A stretch of 14,931 bases of DNA from NCBI GenBank assembly GCA_937868205.1, contig CALMMC010000037.1, positions 1 to 14,931 of the forward strand, read 5' to 3'. Origin of the DNA: JAAZPG01 sp012797375 (GTDB lineage: Bacteria > Acidobacteriota > Aminicenantia > Aminicenantales > UBA4085). Positions 1 through 7,347 of the stretch are shown here, one piece after another (positions within the stretch are counted from its first letter, which is position 1; every line of letters begins with the position of its first letter). The position numbers were made by a program, and so were the translations under genes. The notes beneath the pieces are model-generated. The model was not told the DNA's origin. It made no database searches and saw only the letters and a list, made by a program, of their open reading frames with translations.

Positions 1-1
1 C

Positions 2-304
2 TTGCAAGAACGCCGTGAACGCCGCACGGCTGATAGAAAATTATTGGCCTCTGAAAAACGCTGCCAACAATTACTGGATAGCTCACGCGATGCCATCGCC
101 TATGTGGAAGACGGCATGTTTTTGTACGCCAACCAAAGTTTTGCTGAGCGCTTTGGCTACCAAGAAACGGATGACCTTATTTCTATCCCCGTTATCGACA
201 TCATTGCTGCTGCCGCTCAAGAAAAATACAAAAGCTTTATGAAAGCTTTGAAATTCAGCAAAGATGACAAACAAGAATTAGCGCTCACCGGCACCCGCGC
301 CGAT
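2..304 (+). CDS. PAS-domain sensor protein, internal fragment (chimeric contig end)
   Basis: Only a fragment of a PAS-domain signalling protein is present; no true start or end is seen. The reading frame is open from base 2. A helical lead-in rich in Arg/Glu/Lys (residues 1-25) is followed by a PAS core: DSSRDAIAYVEDGMFLYANQ, then FAERFGY at about residues 26-53 and a PVIDIIA segment near 63-69. The wording resembles the PAS domain of FimX-like GGDEF/EAL proteins of proteobacteria (recalled family knowledge, not searched). The DNA is clearly AT-richer than everything that follows, so it probably comes from a different genome. Homology stops around residues 95-101 (LTGTRAD), where the frame passes into a NeuC-like sequence. 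I regard it as a misassembled piece, not a gene of the main organism. Confidence 0.6.
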
Positions 305-499
305 TTCGGCAAGCTGGAGCCTCTGGCGGCGGCTGTGCGCGATGCGGGGCATTCCGTGACCTTCTTCGTCACCGGGATGCACATGCTGGACCGCTATGGC
401 CTGACCAAGATCGAGGTGCCTCGCACGCCGGAGGTCAAGGTGCATGAATTCCTCAACCAGCGGCCCGGCGATCCGCAGGATGTGATCCTGGCCAAGACG
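284..499 (+). CDS. neuC: NeuC-type UDP-N-acetylglucosamine 2-epimerase, N-terminal fragment (chimeric)
   Basis: This stretch continues the upstream frame but matches the N-terminus of hydrolysing UDP-GlcNAc 2-epimerases of the NeuC type, which make ManNAc for sialic acid or related surface sugars in the cytoplasm. Visible landmarks are LTGTRADFGKLEPL (the nucleotide-binding first strand-loop-helix), VTGMHMLDRYGLTKIEV, and FLNQRPGDPQDVILAKT. In the family the last piece reads roughly FxNQxxGDxMDxILAxTI. Only about 72 codons are present and the initiating Met is missing. The sequence changes identity to pyruvate dehydrogenase E1 at DVILAKT. Base composition differs from the PAS piece before it. 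The fragment is real coding DNA, but its attachment to both neighbours is almost certainly an assembly artefact. Confidence 0.6.
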
Positions 500-811
500 G
501 TGAAGGGATGGACCCTCGGCAGCGAGGTGGAGGCGCGCAACGCCACCCACCAGATCAAGAAGATGACCGCCGACGAGATGAAGGCCCTCCGGGACCGCCT
601 CCACCTCCACGAGGAGATCCCCGAGGACGCCCTCGACGCCGAGGCCCCCCCGTACTTCCGGCCGGCCGAGGACTCCGTGGAGTACCGCTACATGATGGAG
701 CGGCGCCAGGCCCTCGATGGCGCGGTCCCCAGCCGAGTGGTGCGCGACCGGCGGCCGCTGAAGCCCCCGGCGCCCTCGGCCTTCGAGGAGTTCGCCTCCG
801 GCTCCGGCAAG
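479..811 (+). CDS. aceE: Pyruvate dehydrogenase E1 (homodimeric AceE type), internal fragment (chimeric)
   Basis: About 110 codons match the interior of the homodimeric pyruvate dehydrogenase E1 subunit, the thiamine-diphosphate enzyme that decarboxylates pyruvate in the cytoplasmic dehydrogenase complex. The diagnostic run is ILAKTVKGWTLG, then EARNATHQIKKMTADEMK, LRDRLHLHEEIPEDALDAE, PPYFRPAEDSVEYRYMMERR and a closing GSGK near 800-811. AceE proteins continue after GSGK with a conserved segment that is absent: here the frame ends LVKCS and stop at 829. The full protein is near 890 residues, so both ends are missing. The strong GC bias differs from the two pieces upstream. It may belong to a third organism or, less likely, to the main one. 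Confidence 0.7.
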
Positions 812-1054
812 CTCGTGAAATGTTCTTGACCGGGCTTCGGGGGGGGCCGATCGCCCTTTTGACCAAAAGCATTTGACCTCGGCGCGGAGGCGGTGTCGAA
901 AGGGGCGACGGGCGTTTTTCAGACGTCCGAATCACGATCCGATCGCAATCGATGCGCGAGGGGCCTCATCCGGGAATCAACGGAGTTTTCGAGGTCATGG
1001 AGCCGATGATCAAGACGCATCCGTGAGCGCCCCGGCCGGGCGTTTCGACCGGAG
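812..1054. other. Non-coding stretch at chimera/main-contig junction
   Basis: No convincing gene is seen here. The stretch lies between the end of AceE-like homology and the stop codon of the alkaline phosphatase gene on the minus strand. It has two copies of TTTGACC (around 858-864 and 872-878) and a small inverted repeat CGCCC/GGGCG at 1028-1042, just beyond the phosphatase stop. That repeat has no T-run in the needed direction, so it is not a convincing terminator. The join between the misassembled left end and the genuine contig lies somewhere near 800-830. Confidence 0.4.
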
Positions 1055-2194
1055 CTATTCCGAGATCTTCGGAAAGTCGGCCGCGCCGATCAGCCGGGCG
1101 AAAATCCGGGGGATCTCGGTGTTGTCCTTGAATCCGCCGAACAAGCCGGCGCCCGGGCCGAAGGCGAAGAGGGGAACGGCCTCCCCGGTGTGATTGTCCC
1201 CTCCCCAAGTCACTTTAAGGACCGCGCCGTCGACCGTCCCGTCGACGACGCTCAATCCTCCCGTGTCATGGTCGGCGGTGACGACGACGAGCGTCCGGCC
1301 GTCCTTTTTCGCGAAATCGAGGGCGGCACCGACGGCCTCGTCGAATTTCAAGGTTTGATCGAGGGTCTCTTCCAGGAGATTATCGTGGGCCCGCGAATCG
1401 ATCAGGCTGCCCTCGACCAGGAGGAAAAAGCCGCGCCGGTTCCGGCCCAGGCGGCGGATGGCCTCGACGGTCATCCCGGCCAGCGTGGGTTCGGGCGGCT
1501 CGGTGGTCATATCATCCCGGGCGAACAGGCCGAGGATTTTTCCATCGGGAGCTTCGGCCAGCTCCTCCTTGGTTCGGCAGACCGCATAGCCGGCGTCCCC
1601 GGCTTCGCGGACAAGGTCGCGCTCTTCGTCGCGCAAGCTTCCTTCGCGGGAGCGGGGGAGGAAATGCGCGGAACCGCCGCCGAGGAGAAGATCGGTCCCG
1701 CTCGCCAGGAGACCCGCGGCGATCCGGCTTTTCAGCCAGCGGCCCGGGGCGTGGGCTCCGAAGCAGGCGGGCGTGGCGTCGGCAAGAGAGGACGTGACGA
1801 CGATTCCGGTGGCCATCCCGCGGTTCCGGGCGGCCTCCAAGATGGACTGGACCTTCTTTCCGTCCGGAGTCATCGCCACGGATTTGTTGTTGGTCTTCAC
1901 GCCGCCGGCGAGGGCCGTCCCGGCCGCGGCCGAATCGGTGACAAGGGCGGTCGAGGACGTCCGGACGAGGCCGATGACGGGCATCTCGTCCATTCGAAGA
2001 AGACCGGTCAGGCCGCCTTTTCTGGCCCGGGCGGCCGAGGTGATCGAGTTGCCCATCCCGTCGCCGATGAGAAAAATGATGTTCCGGGTCGACTCATGCC
2101 CGGGGCCGGCCGGGGGAGAGCAGGCCTGAAGGAGAAGGCAGAAAAGGCCGGCGAGGGCGAAGACAAGAAAGGAAAACCGCGGTCGTCGAATCAT
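1055..2194 (-). CDS. Alkaline phosphatase family lipoprotein
   Basis: A 379-residue alkaline phosphatase that hydrolyses phosphate monoesters outside the cytoplasmic membrane. Start at 2194 is chosen because GAGG lies 7 nt upstream and the protein then opens with a lipoprotein signal: MIRR, a hydrophobic stretch (7-22) and a lipobox LLQAC with Cys25. The catalytic set is complete: NIIFLIGDGMG with metal ligand Asp45, VTDSAAAGTALAGG with nucleophile Ser88, EGSLIDSRAHDN (metal-binding Asp/His), VVTADHDTGG, and GGDNHTGEAVPLFAFGPGAG carrying the late metal-binding His. An upstream in-frame start at 2290 would bury the signal peptide and is rejected. It is transcribed divergently from lexA. The family assignment is firm; the physiological substrate and regulation (no Pho box recognised) are not visible. 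Confidence 0.92.
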   Translation of the reverse strand: MIRRPRFSFLVFALAGLFCLLLQACSPPAGPGHESTRNIIFLIGDGMGNSITSAARARKGGLTGLLRMDEMPVIGLVRTSSTALVTDSAAAGTALAGGVKTNNKSVAMTPDGKKVQSILEAARNRGMATGIVVTSSLADATPACFGAHAPGRWLKSRIAAGLLASGTDLLLGGGSAHFLPRSREGSLRDEERDLVREAGDAGYAVCRTKEELAEAPDGKILGLFARDDMTTEPPEPTLAGMTVEAIRRLGRNRRGFFLLVEGSLIDSRAHDNLLEETLDQTLKFDEAVGAALDFAKKDGRTLVVVTADHDTGGLSVVDGTVDGAVLKVTWGGDNHTGEAVPLFAFGPGAGLFGGFKDNTEIPRIFARLIGAADFPKISE

Positions 2195-2238
2195 TTGGAA
2201 TCCTCGAAAAATCGGATCCGTCCGGAATTTGAAGGGAA

Positions 2239-2268
2239 ACGATATCACGGGGGCGGAATTTCCGTCAA
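2239..2268 (-). promoter_or_regulatory. Putative sigma-70 promoter of the alkaline phosphatase gene
   Basis: Read on the minus strand, TTGACG (2268-2263) and TATCGT (2244-2239) are separated by 18 bases, about 45 bases upstream of the chosen start. The -10 box is weak. It lies back to back with the lexA promoter in the same 120-base intergenic region. Confidence 0.4.
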
Positions 2269-2283
2269 GGATGATTTTGGCCC

Positions 2284-2312
2284 TTGACAAACGCTTCGGC
2301 GGGGGGTATCTT
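2284..2312 (+). promoter_or_regulatory. Sigma-70 promoter of lexA
   Basis: A perfect -35 TTGACA (2284-2289), exactly 17 bases of spacer and a -10 TATCTT (2307-2312). Transcription would start near 2319, just inside a 12-bp tandem repeat, so a repressor on that repeat would block initiation. This placement argues for translation from the ATG at 2329 instead of the ATG at 2317. Confidence 0.75.
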
Positions 2313-2316
2313 AGCC

Positions 2317-2340
2317 ATGGTGAACAAAATGGTGAACATA
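2317..2340 (+). repeat. 12-bp tandem direct repeat over the lexA start: candidate LexA operator
   Basis: Two adjacent 12-mers, ATGGTGAACAAA (2317-2328) and ATGGTGAACATA (2329-2340), differ at one base. Each contains GAAC; the two GAAC cores are 8 bases apart (GAAC-N8-GAAC, or GTTC-N8-GTTC on the other strand). Known alphaproteobacterial LexA boxes are the direct repeat GTTC-N7-GTTC, so the architecture is similar with one extra base. It sits at the predicted transcription start. Its role as an autoregulatory operator is inferred. Confidence 0.45.
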
Positions 2341-2946
2341 ATAAGACAGGAGCTCACCCCGCGCCAGCGGGACATTCTCCGGGCCATCGAGTCTTTCATC
2401 TTGGAGCACGGCTACGGGCCGACGATCCGCTGGCTCGGGAATTTCTTCCGGATTCCCAGCCCTTCGGCCGTCTTCAAGCACGTGGCCAGCCTGGAGCGCA
2501 AGGGTTACCTGCGGCGCGAGGGTGGAGAGCTGCGGCTGGCGGGCTCGCCGTCCGCCTTGGAGGCGCATGTCCGGGTCCCCCTGGCCGGTCTCGTTCCCGC
2601 CGGCTCCCCCCGGGAAGCATTCGAAATGTCGCGGGAGGCCGTGGACGTTCCCGATTGGATGATCGGCCGCCGGCGGGGGAACGTGTTTTGCATCCGGGTC
2701 CAGGGCAAGAGCATGATCGATGCCTTCATCGACGACGGCGACCACGTTCTTCTCGAGCGGACCAACACCGTCGCCTCGGGGGAGATGATCGTCGGCCGGC
2801 TGGACGACGGGACGGTCACCCTCAAGCGGCTCCGGCGGGAAAACGGCCGGACCATTCTCGTCCCCGAGAACCCCGCCTACCAGCCCTTCGAGGTCGAAAA
2901 CCTCCTGGTCCTGGGACGGGTGATCGGGATTTTGAGGAAGTATTGA
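2329..2946 (+). CDS. lexA: LexA repressor (SOS transcriptional regulator, self-cleaving)
   Basis: A 205-residue LexA, close to the E. coli length (202). The N-terminal winged helix covers LTPRQRDIL, GYGPTIRWL and the recognition helix SPSAVFKHVASLERKG (about 44-59). The C-terminal S24 peptidase domain has the Ala91-Gly92 cleavage site within VPAGSP, nucleophile Ser128 in VQGKSMIDAF and general base Lys166 in VTLKRL; spacing matches the family. It should therefore repress SOS genes and self-cleave when stimulated by RecA filaments. The ATG at 2329 is preferred because it gives a short leader after the promoter; ATG 2317 would add four residues encoded by the first tandem repeat. It is followed after 61 bases by a Y-family polymerase and then dnaE2, which fits SOS control of the cassette. 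Confidence 0.93.
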   Translation: MVNIIRQELTPRQRDILRAIESFILEHGYGPTIRWLGNFFRIPSPSAVFKHVASLERKGYLRREGGELRLAGSPSALEAHVRVPLAGLVPAGSPREAFEMSREAVDVPDWMIGRRRGNVFCIRVQGKSMIDAFIDDGDHVLLERTNTVASGEMIVGRLDDGTVTLKRLRRENGRTILVPENPAYQPFEVENLLVLGRVIGILRKY

Positions 2947-2970
2947 CCGGGATCGTTGTTTTGAACTAGA

Positions 2971-2999
2971 GGCGGGTTCCCTCCCGCCCGTCGTTTTTT
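2971..2999 (+). terminator. Hairpin plus T-run between lexA and dinB (terminator or attenuator)
   Basis: GGCGGG (2971-2976) can pair with CCCGCC (2983-2988) around a 6-base loop, and a run of six T begins 5 bases later (2994-2999). The distance to the T-run is longer than ideal, so it may be a partial terminator that lowers polymerase expression relative to lexA. An alternative fold pairs GGTTCC (2975-2980) with GGAACC (3002-3007), covering the dinB ribosome-binding site. Confidence 0.4.
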
Positions 3000-3007
3000 G
3001 AGGAACC

Positions 3008-4420
3008 ATGTTGAATCATCCGCCGTTTCCGCCGCCGCGGACGAACCGCCGGGCCGCCGCCCCCGCCTTCGGGCCGTCGGACTTCGACGGGACGCCCGCC
3101 GCCGCCCGGGCCGCGGGATCGCGGCGCCCCGGCGTCCTTCCGCCCGTTTCCTCCCCGCCGGAGCCGGCCGCCGCCGGCGGGCCGGTGTTCCGCCCCCGCA
3201 TCCGCCGCTTCATCGTCCATGTCGACATCGACGCCTTTTTCGCCGCCGTCGAGGTCCTCCTGAACCCGGCCCTGAAAGGCAAGCCGCTGATCGTCGGCGG
3301 CCTGCCCCACGAGCGCGGCGTGGCCTCGACCTGCTCCTACGAAGCCCGCCGCTACGGCGTCCACTCCGGCATGGCCCTGCGGACCGCCGCCAAGCTTTGT
3401 CCCCAGGGCGTCTTCGTCCGCGGCAATTCCCGGGTCTACCAGTCCTTCTCGGAAAAGTTTTTCGAGGTCCTCGGCCGCTTCACGCCCGACGTCGAGGCGA
3501 CGTCGATCGACGAGGCGTATCTCGATTTCACCCGCTGCCGCCGGCTCTATTCCTCCTTTCCGGACGCCGCCCGGGCCCTCAAGGCCCAAGTCGAGCGCGA
3601 GACCGGCCTTTCGGTTTCCGTCGGGGTCGGGCCGAACAAGATCCTGGCCAAGCTGGCCGCGGGGCGGGCCAAGCCCGGCGGATATTTCGAGATCGAGGCC
3701 GGCCGGGAGGAGGAGTTTCTCCGCGACGTCGACATCGACCGGCTCCCCGGCATCGGGCCCAAGACCCAGGTCGTCATGCGGATGCTCGCCATCCGGAAAA
3801 TCGGCGACCTCTGGGGCCTGCCCCCGGCGACGCTTCATTCCCTCTTCGGGTTGGGCGGGGACGAGATCTACCTTCAATCCCGCGGCCTCGACAACCGGCC
3901 CCTGGCGATCGAGGCCGGCCCCAAGTCCATTTCCCGGGAGACGACCTTTCTCCAGGATCTCTGGGACAGCCGGCTTCTCCTGGCCCACCTGGCTTATCTC
4001 TGCGACCGGCTGGCCCTGGGCCTGCGCCAAGGCCGGTTCTACGCCCACATCATCGAGGTCAAGGCCCGCTACGCCGACTTCCGGACCGAGGTCCGTCGCC
4101 GCCTGCTCGTCGTTCCGCGCCGGGAAATGACGGACGTCTACCGGATCGCCCGGGAGCTTTTCCTCGAGCTGTGGGGCGGGTCGCGCCTGCCTCTCCGGCT
4201 CGTGGGGGTCAAGGCCTCGGATTTGACCCGGGTCCGGCCGCTGTCTCTCTTCGAGCCATACTCCGACCGGCCGGAACGGCTGGGCGCGGCCGTCGACCGG
4301 GTCCGGGAGAAATTCGGGTTCGGCTCCGTCCTGACCATCCGGGAAAAGATGCTGGACGAAGTCTACCCGGAGGACCGGGACCGCGGGTTCGTCCTTAAAA
4401 CGGCTTCCCTGACCCGGTGA
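3008..4420 (+). CDS. dinB: Y-family DNA polymerase (DinB/Pol IV type) in the imuB position
   Basis: A 470-residue translesion polymerase. The palm carries FIVHVDIDAFFAAVE (catalytic Asp73, Asp75, steric-gate Phe78) and SIDEAYLDF (Asp168, Glu169), so the active site is intact, unlike ImuB proteins that have lost it. VSVGVGPNKILAKLA and the thumb helix-hairpin-helix LPGIGPKTQ follow, then a little-finger domain and a clamp-binding-like PLSLF at 411-415. Residues 1-60 are an unusual Pro/Ala/Arg-rich, probably disordered extension; a GTG at 3185 (Val60) would yield the usual length, but GAGGAA just before the ATG at 3008 supports the longer form. The stop is 4 bases before the dnaE2 start, so the two polymerases are probably translated together. 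The role is DNA synthesis across lesions, likely LexA-controlled. Confidence 0.9.
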   Translation: MLNHPPFPPPRTNRRAAAPAFGPSDFDGTPAAARAAGSRRPGVLPPVSSPPEPAAAGGPVFRPRIRRFIVHVDIDAFFAAVEVLLNPALKGKPLIVGGLPHERGVASTCSYEARRYGVHSGMALRTAAKLCPQGVFVRGNSRVYQSFSEKFFEVLGRFTPDVEATSIDEAYLDFTRCRRLYSSFPDAARALKAQVERETGLSVSVGVGPNKILAKLAAGRAKPGGYFEIEAGREEEFLRDVDIDRLPGIGPKTQVVMRMLAIRKIGDLWGLPPATLHSLFGLGGDEIYLQSRGLDNRPLAIEAGPKSISRETTFLQDLWDSRLLLAHLAYLCDRLALGLRQGRFYAHIIEVKARYADFRTEVRRRLLVVPRREMTDVYRIARELFLELWGGSRLPLRLVGVKASDLTRVRPLSLFEPYSDRPERLGAAVDRVREKFGFGSVLTIREKMLDEVYPEDRDRGFVLKTASLTR

Positions 4421-4424
4421 GCCC

Positions 4425-7346
4425 ATGTTTCTCCCGCTTCGCGTCCACTCCGCCTTCAGCCGGGGGCGGGGAGGGGCGGCTCTCGACGAGCTGGCCCGGG
4501 CCTTTGCCCGGGACCGCCTGCCGGCCGGCGCCCTGACCGACATCGAAAACCTCTACGGCTGGCCCCAATGGAAGCGGGCGGCGGCGGGGGCCGGGTTTTC
4601 GCCTCTCTTCGGCTGTGAGATCGAAATCGGCGGCCGAACGTTCCTCTTCCTGGTCCAAAACCGGGACGGCTACGGAAACCTCATGGAGATCCTCAACCGC
4701 CGCCGGATCCGGGAAGGCGACGGGACCGTCGGATTGGCGACGGTCTGGATCCCGGGGACGGGGGAAGGAAGAAAGCCGGAGCGGAAGAACGTCTCCTCGG
4801 ATGCCGGAAGAAAAAACGAGCCCGGGGGCGACGGTCCGCCGCCTGAGCCGCTGGACGTCGAGGCGCTGTTTTCATCGCTGCGGGCCGGCCCGGCGGCGGC
4901 CGACCTCTATGTCGGGGTGGATTTCTTCAACGCGGCCGCGGCCCGGGCCGCGGCCGAGGTCCACCGCCTTCCGCTCGTCTGGGCCGGTCCGCTGAAGTAC
5001 GTCCGGGCCCCCGAGCGGCTCGTCCTCCTCCACGCCTTCGAGAAAAAGACCCCGTTTCCCCCGGCCTGGGAGAAGCTCCGCCGGACGGTCCGCTGCTTCG
5101 GCCCGGAGCAGGAAGCCCTGGCCCGGAAGAGATTCGGGGCCGAGATAGAGTCCGCCTTCCTCCGGACGCACGAAATCGCCGGGAAATGCCGGTTCGATTT
5201 CCGGGACGTCGTCCCGCCGCTCCCGGCCGACTTGTTTCCCTTCCGCCTTCGCGATGAGGTCATGTCCCGCCTTCGGCGGCCGGGGGATCTGAGCTGGGCC
5301 GAGCGCGAGCGGGCCCTCCGGGAGCTGGCCGTCGTCGAGCGCTCGGGTTTCGGCCCGTACTTCCTGATCGTCCACGACATCGTTTCCTTCGCCCGCAAAA
5401 ACGGCATTCTCCACAACCTCAAGGGCTCGGGGGCCTCGTCGTTCCTGGCCTGGCTGCTGGGCATCTCCCACGTCAACCCGGTGGCCTTCGACCTCTATTT
5501 CGAGCGCTTCCTCAACAGCGGACGGGCCGATCCGCCCGACTTCGATCTTGACTTCGACTCCCGCCGCCGCGACCGGGTCCTCGCCTATGTCCTCGAGCGC
5601 TACGGCCGGGGCCGGACCGGGGCGGCCTTCGTCTGCGCCCTGAAAAGCTACGGCGCCCGCTCGGCCCTCTACGAGACCGCCCGGGCGTTCGGCCTGCCGC
5701 CGACGGAGGCCCGGGCGTTGAGCCGGAGGGCGCCGTATTATGAAACGCCGGAGTACATGAAAAAAAACGCCGCTCCGGCCGGATGCCTGGACATCTGGAA
5801 GGCGGCCGCCGAGCTGGCCGGCGTTCACCACGAGGTCTCCCTCCACGTCGGGGGCGTCATCTTCACCCCCGCCCCGGCCGACCGCCATCTTCCTCTGGAA
5901 CATTCGGCCAAGGGCGTCCTCATGTCCCACTACGATCGGGACGCGGTCGAGGACCTTAAGCTCATCAAGCTCGACCTCCTGTCGGTCCGCGGCCTGGCGG
6001 CCATTTCCGAGACGAAAACCCGCCTCGGCCTCGGCGACCTTCCCCCCGGCGACCCGGCGGCCTACGGCCTCCTCAAGAAAGCCGGGACGATCGGCTGCTT
6101 CCAGGTCGAAAGCCCGGCCATGATGAATCTTCTCCGCCGGATGAAACCCGGCGACATCCAGGACCTGACCCAGGCCCTGGCTTTGATCCGGCCCGGGCCG
6201 ACGGAATGCGGGATGAAGGAGAGCGTCCTCCGCGTCCGGGAGGAGGGCGGGGGGACCTACCGCGATCCTTTCCTGGCCGGGATCCTGCCCGAAACGGGCG
6301 GCGTCCTCCTCTACGAGGAACAGATCATGCAGATCGCCGAGCGGACGGCGGGGATGCCGCCGGAGGAGGGGGATCTCCTTCGGCGGAGCCTCAAGCGCCG
6401 GGGGAACGGGGCGGCTCCCGATCCGCTCCGGGAAAAGTTTTTCCGGGAAGCCCGAACCCGCGGCTACACGGGGGCCGAGGTGGAGAAGCTCTGGGGGATG
6501 ATGGAGAAGTTTTCGTCCTATGCCTTCAACAAGGCTCACAGCGCGTCCTACGCCTTCATGGCCTACCAGGCCGTCTATCTCAAGGCTCATCACCCGGTCC
6601 CGTATCTGGCCGCCGTGCTCAACGCCGGAGGCGGCTATTATCGGACGGCCGCGTATGTCGAGGAGGCCAAGCGCCTCGGACTGGCCGTCCGCGGCCCCGA
6701 CGTCAACCGGAGCGAGGGCGGCTTTTCGGCCGAGGATGGGGCGATCCGGGTGGGTTTCGGCTCGATCAAGAATCTCTCCCTCCGGACGGCCGGGAAGATC
6801 GTGGAGGAACGGACGGCCGGGGGGCCGTTCGCCTCGCTCGATGATTTCGTCGCCCGGGTCCCGGCGGGCAAGGCGGAGCTCTTTCTCCTGGTCAAGGCCG
6901 GTGTTTTCGACGGGATCGAGATCCGGCGGACGCGGCAGGTCCTCCGCTACGTCCAGGGGATCGAGGGCGTCGAACCGCCGGCCGACATCGAGCCCCGGGA
7001 AAAAGCCAAGCTCCTCCTCGAGTCGCTCGGCTTCAGCCCAGGCGGCGATCCGCTGGATCTCTACGAAGGCGTGAGGCCCGGCCTCCGCATCCGCGATTTG
7101 CGGAAGCGGACGGGGGAGACGGTCGAATTGGTCGTCCGGGTCGTGGACGCCCGGGGGAAAAAGGTCCGCGGCGGGATCAAGTATTTCTATCTCTTCGAGG
7201 ACGAAACCGGCCTTCTCGAGGGCGTGGGCGACCGGATGTGCCTGGCCGCGGGCGAGCCGCCGGTCTGCTGCCTGCGGGGCGAGCCCCGGGCCGACGGCCG
7301 GGGCGGAATCAAGATCCAGAACTGCGAGTTCCTCCGGTCGTTTTGA
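4425..7346 (+). CDS. dnaE2: Error-prone DNA polymerase, C-family alpha subunit (DnaE2/ImuC type)
   Basis: A 973-residue C-family polymerase, shorter than replicative DnaE (about 1160) and ending right after the OB fold, as DnaE2/ImuC enzymes do. The N-terminal PHP domain (LRVHSAFS, TDIENLYGW, LFGCEIE) lacks several metal-binding His residues and is probably inactive as a nuclease. The palm has KGSGASSFLAWLLGISHVNP, FERFLN, PDFDLDFDSRRRD with catalytic Asp374 and Asp376, and the third Asp517 in LKLIKLDLLSVRG. The fingers hold FQVESPAMMNLLRRMKP and LIRPGP, then FSSYAFNKAHSASYAFMAYQ. A helix-hairpin-helix and the OB fold (VELVVRVVDARGKKV) finish the protein. I see no QxxLF clamp motif. It starts 4 bases after the dinB stop with only a weak GGTG upstream, implying translational coupling. 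An essential replicative role is unlikely given the cassette context. Confidence 0.9.
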   Translation: MFLPLRVHSAFSRGRGGAALDELARAFARDRLPAGALTDIENLYGWPQWKRAAAGAGFSPLFGCEIEIGGRTFLFLVQNRDGYGNLMEILNRRRIREGDGTVGLATVWIPGTGEGRKPERKNVSSDAGRKNEPGGDGPPPEPLDVEALFSSLRAGPAAADLYVGVDFFNAAAARAAAEVHRLPLVWAGPLKYVRAPERLVLLHAFEKKTPFPPAWEKLRRTVRCFGPEQEALARKRFGAEIESAFLRTHEIAGKCRFDFRDVVPPLPADLFPFRLRDEVMSRLRRPGDLSWAERERALRELAVVERSGFGPYFLIVHDIVSFARKNGILHNLKGSGASSFLAWLLGISHVNPVAFDLYFERFLNSGRADPPDFDLDFDSRRRDRVLAYVLERYGRGRTGAAFVCALKSYGARSALYETARAFGLPPTEARALSRRAPYYETPEYMKKNAAPAGCLDIWKAAAELAGVHHEVSLHVGGVIFTPAPADRHLPLEHSAKGVLMSHYDRDAVEDLKLIKLDLLSVRGLAAISETKTRLGLGDLPPGDPAAYGLLKKAGTIGCFQVESPAMMNLLRRMKPGDIQDLTQALALIRPGPTECGMKESVLRVREEGGGTYRDPFLAGILPETGGVLLYEEQIMQIAERTAGMPPEEGDLLRRSLKRRGNGAAPDPLREKFFREARTRGYTGAEVEKLWGMMEKFSSYAFNKAHSASYAFMAYQAVYLKAHHPVPYLAAVLNAGGGYYRTAAYVEEAKRLGLAVRGPDVNRSEGGFSAEDGAIRVGFGSIKNLSLRTAGKIVEERTAGGPFASLDDFVARVPAGKAELFLLVKAGVFDGIEIRRTRQVLRYVQGIEGVEPPADIEPREKAKLLLESLGFSPGGDPLDLYEGVRPGLRIRDLRKRTGETVELVVRVVDARGKKVRGGIKYFYLFEDETGLLEGVGDRMCLAAGEPPVCCLRGEPRADGRGGIKIQNCEFLRSF

Positions 7347-7347
7347 C

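Noticed and set aside
2..829. A novel PAS-epimerase-dehydrogenase fusion protein
   Set aside because: Each part is an incomplete domain cut inside conserved motifs, the base composition changes at each joint, and the joints lie on short blocks that fit both neighbouring families; misassembly explains it better.
1190..2287. Long plus-strand frame opposite the alkaline phosphatase
   Set aside because: No family features; Gly/Asp-rich shadow of the phosphatase gene.
2963..2979. GAAC-N9-GTTC as a second LexA box upstream of dinB
   Set aside because: Spacing differs from both the candidate repeat at lexA and the known GAAC-N4-GTTC box, and the GTTC half is explained by the hairpin; a chance match is likely.
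2966..4543. 525-residue open frame on the minus strand opposite dinB
   Set aside because: It is a mirror of the GC-rich codon bias of dinB; it has no recognisable motifs and no ribosome-binding site, while dinB has complete catalytic motifs.
4872..6593. 573-residue open frame on the minus strand opposite dnaE2
   Set aside because: Same codon-bias shadow; the sense strand encodes the full polymerase palm and fingers.
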